This document shows positions 37,556 to 45,006 of a stretch of DNA of 64,000 nt, in pieces. The stretch spans positions 496,001-560,000 of the forward strand of contig NZ_JAAGPI010000002.1 in assembly GCF_017104715.1 (NCBI RefSeq). The letters run 5' to 3'. The notes under the pieces are model-generated. The model had not been told where the DNA came from. It saw only the letters and a list, made by a program, of their open reading frames with translations, and did not search any database. Position 1 is the first letter of the stretch. Every line of letters begins with the position of its first letter. This DNA comes from Burkholderia sp. Ac-20365. GTDB taxonomy: Bacteria > Pseudomonadota > Gammaproteobacteria > Burkholderiales > Burkholderiaceae. The translations under genes were made by a program, and so were the position numbers.

Positions 37556-37575
37556 TGTTTGTCTCTCCCGGTGCC

Positions 37576-38310
37576 TTATTGCGGTTCGCTGCCGCAGGCA
37601 AGCGGAGTCTTCAACGATTTGGCGGGCGCCGGCACAGGGTTCTGCGGCGCTTGCTGCGTGGACAGCCACGCGGCGACTGCATTCACGTCGGCGTCCGTCA
37701 GACGCGTGGCGATCGTGTGCATGCAGTCAGGCTCGATAGCGTGGCGTGAACCCGAACGCCATGCACCCAGCTGCGCGCTGATGTAATCCATATGCAGGCC
37801 GACCAAACCGGGAATGGCCGGTTCCATGCCCGTCAGCGTCTTGCCGTGGCACGCCGCGCAAGCGGGAATCTGCCGCGACGGGTCGCCGTTCAGCACGAGG
37901 TTCTTGCCGGCCGCGAGCGTCGCGTCGCCAACCGAAGGCTTAGCGGGCGTCGGATACGGCGGACGCTGCTGCGAGAAGTAAGTCGCGATGTCGTGAAGGT
38001 AGTCGTCCGAGAGATACGTGACGAGGTAGTTCATCGGCGGATACTTGCGCCGGCCTTCACGGAAGTTCTTCAACTGGTTGTACAGGTACTCGGCGGGCTT
38101 GCCGGCGAGACGCGGGAAATAGTCGTTGTCTGTGCCCTGACCTTTCGAGCCGTGACACGCCGTGCAGCCTTGCACGCGCGCTTCCATCGTGTCCGGAGCT
38201 TTAGCCTGGGTTTGCGCTTTCGCAGCGCCAGATACGCCTGCGCACCCGATCAACAGCAGGGCGAGCAACGGGCGGAAAATGCGTCTTGAAGACACGCGTA
38301 ACTCCATCAT
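37576..38310 (-). CDS. Diheme cytochrome c (c4-like)
   Basis: The 244-residue protein has a signal peptide (RRIFRPLLALLLIGCAGVSGAAKAQ) and two heme motifs, CTACHG and CAACHG, in two similar halves, each with the downstream PRLAGKPAEYLYNQLKNF or IPGLVGLHMDYISAQLGAW segment typical of cytochrome c4. ATG 38310 or the adjacent 38307 opens the signal peptide; an upstream extension of the open frame is unsupported. It is followed at 20 bases by the triheme cytochrome, suggesting one electron-transfer operon. Confidence 0.9.
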   Translation of the reverse strand: MMELRVSSRRIFRPLLALLLIGCAGVSGAAKAQTQAKAPDTMEARVQGCTACHGSKGQGTDNDYFPRLAGKPAEYLYNQLKNFREGRRKYPPMNYLVTYLSDDYLHDIATYFSQQRPPYPTPAKPSVGDATLAAGKNLVLNGDPSRQIPACAACHGKTLTGMEPAIPGLVGLHMDYISAQLGAWRSGSRHAIEPDCMHTIATRLTDADVNAVAAWLSTQQAPQNPVPAPAKSLKTPLACGSEPQ

Positions 38311-38741
38311 TATCGTGGGCCTGGCCGAACTTCGAATGGATCGGTGTGTGCAGCGCGATGAATGCGGCGGACGGTGCGCAGCGACCCCGCATTCTATCAT
38401 CGACTGGTAATGGTGACTATTTGCCACACGCGACGAAAATCCCGCCTGAGGCGCCCGGACGACACCGTCATTGCGACAAGTTGACGCAATTTGCCGGCAT
38501 CTTTCGTGTTCCTGGCCGCCCTCGATTCAGTGCTGGCCTGGCGGTAGCGCTTCCATGTATTTTAAGATTGCGCATTTTGCGTGGACAGTCGATGTCGCTT
38601 TGTTGTCGTTCGATGTTCCAGTTTTGAGCGAATTCGTGTAGGGCGCCGCCGATACCGATGTTTCTATTGAACTGGGCGCCGCGCGCGGCATCGAAGCGTA
38701 CTATCTCGTCCGTCTATGCATTTCTGATCTACAGCCAGCCT
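38311..38741. other. Divergent intergenic region between the cytochrome operon and copC
   Basis: These 431 bases have no convincing gene. They must contain the promoters of the cytochrome operon (minus) and copCD (plus). Nothing resembling a CopR or CueR site was recognised by eye. Confidence 0.5.
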
Positions 38742-39119
38742 ATGACTTTTCCCTTGTCCCTCCGCGTGCCACTTCGCTGGCTCGTGGCGTGCGGCGTGTC
38801 GCTCGCGCTCGCATCGAACGCCTTTGCTCACGCCAAACCCGTTTCACGCGATCCCTCGCCGGACGCCGAAGTTGCCGCGCCGCCGGCCGTGACGATCCAC
38901 TTCAGCGAGCCGCTCGAGCCGGCATTCAGCAAGCTCGCACTCGTCGATGACAGCGGCAAGCCTGCTGCGTCGGCGACCTCGCAGGTCGATCCACAGGACA
39001 AGAAGACCATGACGCTCGCACTGCAGCCGCTTGCGCCGGGCCGCTACACGGTGCAATGGACGGCAGTCGCCGAAGACGGACACCGGACCAAGGGCAGCTA
39101 CGCCTTCAACGTCAAATGA
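38742..39119 (+). CDS. copC: Copper-resistance protein CopC
   Basis: CopC is a small periplasmic copper-binding cupredoxin-like protein that feeds CopD. The 125-residue product has a signal peptide ending ASNAFA, so the mature protein starts HAKPVSRDPSPDAEV, with the N-terminal histidine that forms the Cu(II) site. VTIHFSEPLEPAF and TAVAEDGHRTKGSYAF (second histidine) follow. The methionine-rich Cu(I) site of some CopC proteins is missing, as in many CopC of this class. The start at 38742 is set by the signal peptide; the ribosome site is weak. Confidence 0.93.
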   Translation: MTFPLSLRVPLRWLVACGVSLALASNAFAHAKPVSRDPSPDAEVAAPPAVTIHFSEPLEPAFSKLALVDDSGKPAASATSQVDPQDKKTMTLALQPLAPGRYTVQWTAVAEDGHRTKGSYAFNVK

Positions 39120-40045
39120 GAGTCGACGGATTGTGGATCGGGCAGGTCGCAATGGCCGCGCTCATGAATGTCGCGTTCGCGTTCGCCATCGGTTCGGCGT
39201 TGCTCGGCGCGTGGCTCGCCAACGATGCGCAGGCCAAGATCGCGCCCGCGCGCCCGGCGTGGTTGCGCGCGCAGCTGTCGATGCAGGCATCGGCGATCGT
39301 GCTGGTGCTGGCCGACCTCGGCTGGCTGCTCTATCAGGCGGCGGAGATGGCGGGTGTTCGTCTGCCTGAAGCGTTCAGCGTGGTGCCGACGATGTTGTCG
39401 CAAACGCATGTCGGCTTCGGCTGGAGTGTCGCGTTTGCGGGCGCGCTGGTGCTGACGCTCGTGTCGTTTGCGCGGCAGACCAGTGTCTTGCGCAACGCGT
39501 TGCTGTGGCTGGCGGTGATTGCGATTGCGGCTGGCAAGGCTTCGCTGGGTCACGCGGCCGATGCGGGCGTGGCGTCGGCGGCGATCGGCATGCACACGCT
39601 GCATGTGCTGACGACCTCCGTGTGGGGCGGTCTCGTGCTCGCGGCTGGGCTCTCGGTGCTGCCCGCGCTGGGCACGTCGATCGCGCGAGGTGTGCTGATC
39701 CGCACGGCGACGCAACTGTCGAATGTGTCGCTGGTTGCGGTCGTGTTCGTACTGCTCTCGGGTGTGTTCAACGCGGCGCGCGGCTCGGGCAATTCATTCC
39801 TGACGATCGAGACGAGCACCTGGGGCCACGTGCTGATGCTCAAGCTCGCGCTCGTTGCGATGGCGCTGGTGCTCGGCGGATTGAACCGCTTCTCGGCGCT
39901 ACCGAGATTGCGCCGCACGGCGTCGACGATGGACGCGCACACGTTTTCCAACCTGCTGTATCTCGAAGCGCTCGCGATGCTCGGCATCTTCGCCGCGGCC
40001 GCCGTGCTGTCGCACAGCGTGCCGGGTTACGCCGCGCTCGGCTGA
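39116..40045 (+). CDS. copD: Copper-resistance membrane protein CopD
   Basis: The 309-residue inner-membrane protein has about eight membrane segments and is believed to import copper passed on by CopC. Histidines lie at expected positions in QTHVGFGW, SLGHAADAG, GMHTLHVLTTSVWGG and DAHTFSNLLYLEAL. Its ATG overlaps the copC stop in an ATGA arrangement, so translation is coupled. A CopZ-like chaperone, a CopA ATPase or a regulator is not seen nearby. Confidence 0.92.
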   Translation: MRVDGLWIGQVAMAALMNVAFAFAIGSALLGAWLANDAQAKIAPARPAWLRAQLSMQASAIVLVLADLGWLLYQAAEMAGVRLPEAFSVVPTMLSQTHVGFGWSVAFAGALVLTLVSFARQTSVLRNALLWLAVIAIAAGKASLGHAADAGVASAAIGMHTLHVLTTSVWGGLVLAAGLSVLPALGTSIARGVLIRTATQLSNVSLVAVVFVLLSGVFNAARGSGNSFLTIETSTWGHVLMLKLALVAMALVLGGLNRFSALPRLRRTASTMDAHTFSNLLYLEALAMLGIFAAAAVLSHSVPGYAALG

Positions 40046-40077
40046 ACGCGAGCACGCCTGTTGCCGGCGGCAAGCGA

Positions 40078-40380
40078 TCATTCGTAACCCAGCTTGTGGC
40101 CGACGACAGGCGCGAAGAAGAGGCCAATCGCGCAGCCCGCGACCTTGCCTTCGAGTTCCGCCGCGGCCACATGCGAACTCGTCATGTGTGTGAGCAGATC
40201 GAGGAGTTGCGGCAGGCAGTAGATAAATGCTGCAGCGATGAAACACTGCTCGACTGTCGAGATGCGCCAGCCGCGTTGAAACGCGAGCATCGCGCCGATC
40301 ACGCGCAACACGCCGAAGACGACCAGCGCGCCGATGGCAGCCTGTTCGCGGATCAGATAGTCGGGAAGGTACTCGCCCAT
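40078..40380 (-). CDS. Small integral membrane protein, function unknown
   Basis: The 100-residue product (MGEYLPDYLIREQAAIGALVVFGVLRVIGAML) has three predicted membrane segments around residues 14-32, 40-60 and 77-95. A GAGG ribosome site precedes ATG 40380. It is convergent with copD, 32 bases away. No family is recognised. Confidence 0.75.
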   Translation of the reverse strand: MGEYLPDYLIREQAAIGALVVFGVLRVIGAMLAFQRGWRISTVEQCFIAAAFIYCLPQLLDLLTHMTSSHVAAAELEGKVAGCAIGLFFAPVVGHKLGYE

Positions 40381-40680
40381 GACAGCCTCGCTTCGAATGG
40401 TTGTTTGCATACCATTCAGCAAGGACCAGGCCAATCGTTGCCAGGCGTTTGTGCGTCGGGCTGAAACGCTTGTGCGACAAGGGTTTGCGGATTGTGCTTC
40501 GATACGCCGAGAGCGTTGGAAAGCTGTCGGACGACGTATCGCGCCAACTGTGTAACGTTACTGATACGCGATGCGTGTGGCATGCGGCCGTAACGTTGTC
40601 GTCGAGGTTTCCGTTAGTGAATGACAAACGCCGCCCGAAGGCGGCGTTTGCGTTTCATACGTCGTGTCGCGTTGTGCTGC
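40381..40680. other. Gene-free stretch between the small membrane protein gene and dgoD
   Basis: This 300-base spacer has no supported gene. It holds a palindrome GTAACGTTAC at about 40552-40561 and the same GTAACGTT core again near 40590, possibly a paired regulator site upstream of the small membrane protein gene, and a terminator hairpin near 40625-40650. Confidence 0.5.
40625..40650 (-). terminator. Hairpin downstream of dgoD
   Basis: An 11-bp perfect stem CAAACGCCGCC / GGCGGCGTTTG with tetraloop CGAA (TTCG on the minus strand) lies about 30 bases after the dgoD stop. The T-run after it is weak, so it may act as a terminator or only stabilise the 3' end. Confidence 0.65.
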
Positions 40681-41829
40681 TTACCACTCGGCGACGCTGC
40701 CATCCGCATGACGCCACACCGGATTGCGCCAGCGATGGCCGACCTTCGCCATCTCGCGCACCTTCGCCTCGTTCACTTCGATGCCGAGACCCGGGCCTTG
40801 CGGGATCGACACGAAGCCGTCTTCGTACTTGAAGACTTCCGGGTTCTTGATGTAATCGAGCAGGTCGTTGCCCTGGTTGTAGTGAATGCCCAGGCTCTGT
40901 TCCTGGATGAACGCGTTGTAGCTGACGGCATCGATCTGCAAACACGTAGCCAGCGCGATCGGGCCGAGCGGGCAGTGCAGCGCGAGCGCGACGTCATAGG
41001 CTTCCGCCATCGACGCGATCTTGCGGCACTCGGTGATACCGCCCGCGTGCGACGCGTCCGGCTGGATGATGTCGACGTAACCGCCCGCCAGAATGTGCTT
41101 GAAGTCCCAGCGCGAGTACAGGCGCTCGCCGAGCGCGATCGGCGTGCTCGTCTGGTTGACGATGTCGCGCAGCGCCTCGACGTTCTCCGACAGCACGGGT
41201 TCTTCGATGAACATCAGCTTGTACGGATCGAGTTCCTTCGCGAGCACCTTGGCCATCGGCTTGTGCACGCGGCCATGGAAGTCCACGCCGATGCCGACGT
41301 TCGGGCCGACCGCTTCACGCACGGCCGCGACGTTGTTGATGACGCCTTGCACCTTGTCGAAGGTGTCGATGATCTGCAACTCTTCCGAGCCGTTCATCTT
41401 CACGGCCTTGAAGCCGCGCTCGACCACGGCGCGCGCGTTGTTCGCGACATCGCTCGGACGGTCGCCGCCGATCCACGAATACACCTTGATGCGATCGCGC
41501 ACCTGGCCGCCGAGCAGCGTATGCACGGGCACGCCGTGGAACTTGCCCTTGATGTCCCACAGCGCCTGATCGACGCCGGCGATCGCGCTCATCGAGATCG
41601 GGCCGCCACGATAGAAACCGCTGCGGTACATCACCTGCCAGTGGTCTTCGATGTTGCGCGGGTCTTTGCCGATCAGATAGTCGGAGAGTTCGTCGACGGC
41701 GGCAGCAACCGTATGCGCGCGGCCTTCGACAACCGGTTCGCCCCAGCCGACGATGCCTTCGTCGGTCTCGATCTTCACGAAACACCAGCGCGGCGGAACG
41801 ATGAATGTTTCGATTTTGGTGATCTTCAT
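40681..41829 (-). CDS. dgoD: D-galactonate dehydratase DgoD
   Basis: DgoD dehydrates D-galactonate to 2-dehydro-3-deoxy-galactonate. The 382-residue enolase-superfamily enzyme starts [32 protein letters not shown], has [12 protein letters not shown], the metal-binding acids in [19 protein letters not shown] and ALGERLYSR, and the histidine in [12 protein letters not shown]. Length and motifs match E. coli DgoD. The other galactonate genes (dgoK, dgoA, dgoT) are not next to it. A GntR-type regulator is divergent. Confidence 0.95.
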   Translation of the reverse strand: MKITKIETFIVPPRWCFVKIETDEGIVGWGEPVVEGRAHTVAAAVDELSDYLIGKDPRNIEDHWQVMYRSGFYRGGPISMSAIAGVDQALWDIKGKFHGVPVHTLLGGQVRDRIKVYSWIGGDRPSDVANNARAVVERGFKAVKMNGSEELQIIDTFDKVQGVINNVAAVREAVGPNVGIGVDFHGRVHKPMAKVLAKELDPYKLMFIEEPVLSENVEALRDIVNQTSTPIALGERLYSRWDFKHILAGGYVDIIQPDASHAGGITECRKIASMAEAYDVALALHCPLGPIALATCLQIDAVSYNAFIQEQSLGIHYNQGNDLLDYIKNPEVFKYEDGFVSIPQGPGLGIEVNEAKVREMAKVGHRWRNPVWRHADGSVAEW

Positions 41830-41955
41830 TGGGACGTCTCCTTTGCTTGCAAAGCCGATTGCCGTTGATGGCCGCGTCGCGCGCGCGTCCCGTTAATTGG
41901 ACGCCCTCGGCGCGGCAGTTGAGGAGCCACATCGTACAACAAAATCGCTTTAAAG

Positions 41956-41969
41956 TACTATTAATAGTA
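41956..41969. promoter_or_regulatory. Candidate GntR operator between dgoD and its regulator
   Basis: TACTATTAATAGTA is a perfect 14-bp palindrome in an AT-rich pocket of the divergent promoter region, about 130 bases from both starts. FadR-type GntR regulators bind palindromes with GT and AC half sites, which this can provide when extended on each side. Confidence 0.65.
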
Positions 41970-42097
41970 TTATTTGGCGAAAGGTTTTGTCCGGCGATGG
42001 GTTTTGCAGGCGCGATCGCCGATAATCGCGGGCGGTTCGCGCTCGCTCACGGCGCCCTGGAACCCATCAACGCCCGAATCACATCAGGAGAAACGAC

Positions 42098-42775
42098 ATT
42101 CAGCGAGATCTGCACGGCCGCGTCGCTTATCTGCTCGGTACCGCTATTCTCCGCGGCGACTACGCGCCCGAATCGATCCTGCCGCGCGAAGCGGAACTGA
42201 TGGAGACGTTCGGCGTCAGCCGCACGGTGCTGCGCGAAGCATTGCGCACGTTGACATCGAAAGGGCTGATCGAATCCCGGCCGCGCGTGGGTACGCGCGT
42301 GCGTCCGAAGCCTGCGTGGAATCTGCTGGATGTCGATGTGCTCGACTGGTACTCGCGCGTCGCGCCCGCGATGGACTTCGCGCTCAAGCTGCAGGAAATG
42401 CGCGAGATGATCGAGCCCTACGCGGCCGCGCTCGCTGCTGCTTCACACAGCGACGCAACGTTCGGCGCACTCGATACCGCACATTCGGCCATGGTGTCGG
42501 CTCGCAACGTGGACGAATGGGTGCGCGCCGATCTGCAGTTCCATCTGAGCGTGCTGGCTGCGTGCAGCAACGAGTTGCTGGTTCCGCTTGGCACGCTGAT
42601 CGAACGCACGCTGGAAGCACAGTTGCGTCTGAATGCGAAGCGCGCGGATGTGTTCAATGCGTCGCTGGCCGAGCACACGGCCGTGTTCGAAGCGATCCGC
42701 GACCGCGACGCGCCGCGTGCGCGTCATGCGATGGCTTCGCTGCTCGGCGTGACGCGCGGCCGGATCGAAGGCTGA
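42098..42775 (+). CDS. FadR/DgoR-type GntR-family regulator with apparent ATT start codon
   Basis: The 225-residue product has a winged helix (residues 4-70: DLHGRVAYLLGTAILRGDYA, then LPREAELMETFGVSRTVLREALRTLTSKGLI) and an FCD domain (EMREMIEPYAAALAAASH, DLQFHLSVLAACSNELL, EHTAVFEAIRDRDAPRARHAM). The DNA-binding domain is complete only if translation starts upstream of the first ATG (42200). In that frame, no ATG, GTG or TTG occurs between the stop at 42023 and the domain. AGGAG at 42086-42090 is seven bases before ATT 42098, so ATT is the best start. It is divergent from dgoD and probably controls it. Confidence 0.85.
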   Translation: MQRDLHGRVAYLLGTAILRGDYAPESILPREAELMETFGVSRTVLREALRTLTSKGLIESRPRVGTRVRPKPAWNLLDVDVLDWYSRVAPAMDFALKLQEMREMIEPYAAALAAASHSDATFGALDTAHSAMVSARNVDEWVRADLQFHLSVLAACSNELLVPLGTLIERTLEAQLRLNAKRADVFNASLAEHTAVFEAIRDRDAPRARHAMASLLGVTRGRIEG

Positions 42776-42787
42776 AAGCCGGGCGGG

Positions 42788-44326
42788 TCAGTCCATCGCC
42801 GCATGGGCGACGGATTCGTCCGGCACCTTGCGCGACGGGCGAATCAGCAGCACGAGCGGAATCACCAGCAACGTTGCTACGAACATCAGCTTGAAGTCGT
42901 TCAGATACGCGATCATCGCGGCCTGCTGCGTGATCGACACATCCAGCACGGCCATGTCCATGCGCGAACCTGTCGATAGCATCGGCTGAACGAAGGGATT
43001 GAACATCGTCACATTCGCGGCGAGATCCGAATGCGCGACCTGCGTGTTGCGCGTGAGCAGCGTCTGCACGATCGAAATGCCGATACTGCTGCCGATATTG
43101 CGCATCAGGCTATAAGTCGCCGTGCCATCGGCGCGCAACGCGGGCGTGAGCGTCGAGAAGGTCAGCGCGCTCAGCGGCACGAACACGAGGCCGAGTCCAA
43201 AACCCTGAATCACGCCCGGCCAGACGATATCCGATGCCGACAGCACCATCGTGTATTGCATCATCTGCCAGAGCGCGAATGCCGACACGATGAAGCCCGC
43301 AAGCAGCATCAGGCGTGCGTCGAGATGCTTGAGCAGGCGGCCCGCGAACAGCATCGCGATCATCGTTCCTGCGCCGCTTGGTGCCGTTACAAGTCCTGTT
43401 GTCGCGACGGGGTAGTTCATCAGGTTTTGCAGCATCGGCGGCAGCAGTGCGCGCGTCGCGTACATCACCGCGCCGATGATGAAGATGAAGAACGTGCCCG
43501 TCGCGAAGTTGCGGTCCTTCAGCAGTTCGTACTTGAAGAACGACGTCTTGCCGACCGTCGCCGTATGCACGATGAAGAACGCAAAGCTGATCACGGCGAT
43601 CAGCGCTTCGATCACGATTTCATGCGAGCCGAACCAGTCGAGTTGTTCGCCGCGATCGAGCATCGCCTGCAACGCGCCGATCGCGAGGCCGAGCGTCGCG
43701 AAGCCGAACGCGTCGAACTTCGCGTCATGCTTTGGTTCGCGTGATGGCAGGAAAGTGAGCACGCCAAATAGTGCAATCGCGCCGATCGGCACGTTGATGA
43801 AGAACACCCAGCGCCAGTTGTAGCTATCAGTGAGCCAGCCGCCGAGCGTCGGGCCGAGAATCGGGCCGACCATCACGCCCATGCCCCACACGGCCATCGC
43901 CTGACCTTGCTTGTCGCGCGGATTGATGTCGAGCAGGATCGATTGCGACAGCGGCACCAGCGACGCGCCAAAGATGCCCTGCAACAGCCGCGACGCCACG
44001 ATCTGCGTGAGCGTTTCAGACAGCCCGCACAACGCCGACGCGATCGTGAAGCCGCCGATCGCAAACATCAGCAGCCGCTTCACGCTCAGCCGGTCGGACA
44101 GCCAGCCGGTGAGTGGCGTCGCAATCGCGGCGGCCACGATGTATGACGTGAGCACCCACGTGATCTCGTCCTGCGACGCCGACAGGCTGCCCTGCATATG
44201 CGGCAGCGCGACATTGGCGATGGTGCTGTCGAGTGTCTGCATCAGCGTCGCGAGCATGATCGCGACCGTGATCATCGGACGGTTCAGCTCGACGGCGGGT
44301 TTTGCTGCCGGCGAATCGGAGGCCAT
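42788..44326 (-). CDS. MFS drug exporter, DHA2 (EmrB/QacA) family
   Basis: The 512-residue protein has 14 membrane segments, with the DHA2 hallmarks MLATLMQTLDSTIANVALPHMQGSLSASQDEITWVLTSYIVAAAIATPLTGWLSDRLS. EmrB-type exporters work with an EmrA adaptor and an outer-membrane channel; no EmrA gene is adjacent. A MarR-family regulator gene is divergent, 140 bases away, with a palindrome between. The substrate is unknown. Confidence 0.92.
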   Translation of the reverse strand: MASDSPAAKPAVELNRPMITVAIMLATLMQTLDSTIANVALPHMQGSLSASQDEITWVLTSYIVAAAIATPLTGWLSDRLSVKRLLMFAIGGFTIASALCGLSETLTQIVASRLLQGIFGASLVPLSQSILLDINPRDKQGQAMAVWGMGVMVGPILGPTLGGWLTDSYNWRWVFFINVPIGAIALFGVLTFLPSREPKHDAKFDAFGFATLGLAIGALQAMLDRGEQLDWFGSHEIVIEALIAVISFAFFIVHTATVGKTSFFKYELLKDRNFATGTFFIFIIGAVMYATRALLPPMLQNLMNYPVATTGLVTAPSGAGTMIAMLFAGRLLKHLDARLMLLAGFIVSAFALWQMMQYTMVLSASDIVWPGVIQGFGLGLVFVPLSALTFSTLTPALRADGTATYSLMRNIGSSIGISIVQTLLTRNTQVAHSDLAANVTMFNPFVQPMLSTGSRMDMAVLDVSITQQAAMIAYLNDFKLMFVATLLVIPLVLLIRPSRKVPDESVAHAAMD

Positions 44327-44347
44327 GAGGTGGAGTCTGAGAAATAG

Positions 44348-44359
44348 TAAGCATGCTTA
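44348..44359. promoter_or_regulatory. Candidate MarR operator in the divergent promoter region
   Basis: TAAGCATGCTTA is a perfect 12-bp palindrome lying 22 bases upstream of the exporter start (minus strand) and about 108 bases upstream of marR. MarR-family regulators bind such palindromes to repress divergent exporter genes. Confidence 0.68.
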
Positions 44360-44430
44360 TTGTATCGACGGACGATTCTTATGCATACGCTGAGTTTCCC
44401 GGAGTTGTTTGTTCGCCGCGCGTTTTGGGT

Positions 44431-44466
44431 AATTGGCGCGACGCGGGCTCTTCGTATAATCGCGCG
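44431..44466 (+). promoter_or_regulatory. Predicted marR promoter adjacent to the start codon
   Basis: A perfect -10 box TATAAT at 44455-44460 is preceded by TTGGCG at 44433-44438 (16-base spacer). Only six bases separate TATAAT from the ATG at 44467, so transcription probably starts at or near the A of the ATG and there is no room for a ribosome site. Confidence 0.68.
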
Positions 44467-44910
44467 ATGAAAACCCATTTTGACGAACGCTTCGGCTTTC
44501 TCATTTCGGACGTTGGCCGGCTGGTCGGCAAGCGGTTCGACGACCTCGCGCGGCTGTCGATCGATCTGACGCGCGCGCAATGCCGCGCGCTCGCGTATCT
44601 GTCGTTTTACGGCGATATCAACCAGGCGCGGCTCGCGGATCTGCTGGAAGTCGCGCCGATCTCGGCGGGCCGCTTGCTGGACCGGATGGAGGAGGGCGGC
44701 TGGATCGAACGGATCGGCAATCCGCGCGACCGCCGCGAGAAGCAGATTCGGATCACCGAGAAGGCCGAGCGCACGCTTGACGAAGCGAAGCAGGTCGGCG
44801 ATCAGGTCGCCGCCGAAGGGTTGAGCGGGCTGACCGAAGAGGAGTCGAAGCAGCTGATCGCGTTGCTTCAGAAGGTGCGGGGGAATCTGACGAAGATCGT
44901 CGATCGTTGA
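44467..44910 (+). CDS. MarR-family transcriptional regulator
   Basis: The 147-residue protein has the winged-helix core SIDLTRAQCRALAYLSFYGDINQARLADLLEVAPISAGRLLDRMEEGGWIERIGNPRDRREKQIRITEK, including the DRRE wing typical of MarR proteins. It is divergent from the EmrB-like exporter and is probably its repressor. ATG 44467 gives the usual length; the extension of the open frame upstream crosses the predicted promoter. A bidirectional terminator follows. Confidence 0.92.
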   Translation: MKTHFDERFGFLISDVGRLVGKRFDDLARLSIDLTRAQCRALAYLSFYGDINQARLADLLEVAPISAGRLLDRMEEGGWIERIGNPRDRREKQIRITEKAERTLDEAKQVGDQVAAEGLSGLTEEESKQLIALLQKVRGNLTKIVDR

Positions 44911-44951
44911 GGCGAGCGTTTGCTTCGATCGTGCGCGTTGGCGCCCGGGAT

Positions 44952-44990
44952 AAAAAAAGCCGCTGTTTCGTGAGAAACAGCGGCTTTTTT
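44952..44990. terminator. Bidirectional terminator between marR and the FAD protein gene
   Basis: A perfect stem AAAAAAGCCGCTGTTTC paired with GAAACAGCGGCTTTTTT around loop GTGA has T-runs on both strands. It serves both the plus-strand marR gene and the convergent minus-strand FAD protein gene. Confidence 0.95.
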
Positions 44991-45006
44991 GACGTTTCCG
45001 CTACGA

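Noticed and set aside
41974-42894. A 306-residue open frame over the GntR regulator
   Set aside because: Its translation is arginine-rich without any domain, whereas the overlapping frame encodes a complete GntR-FCD protein.
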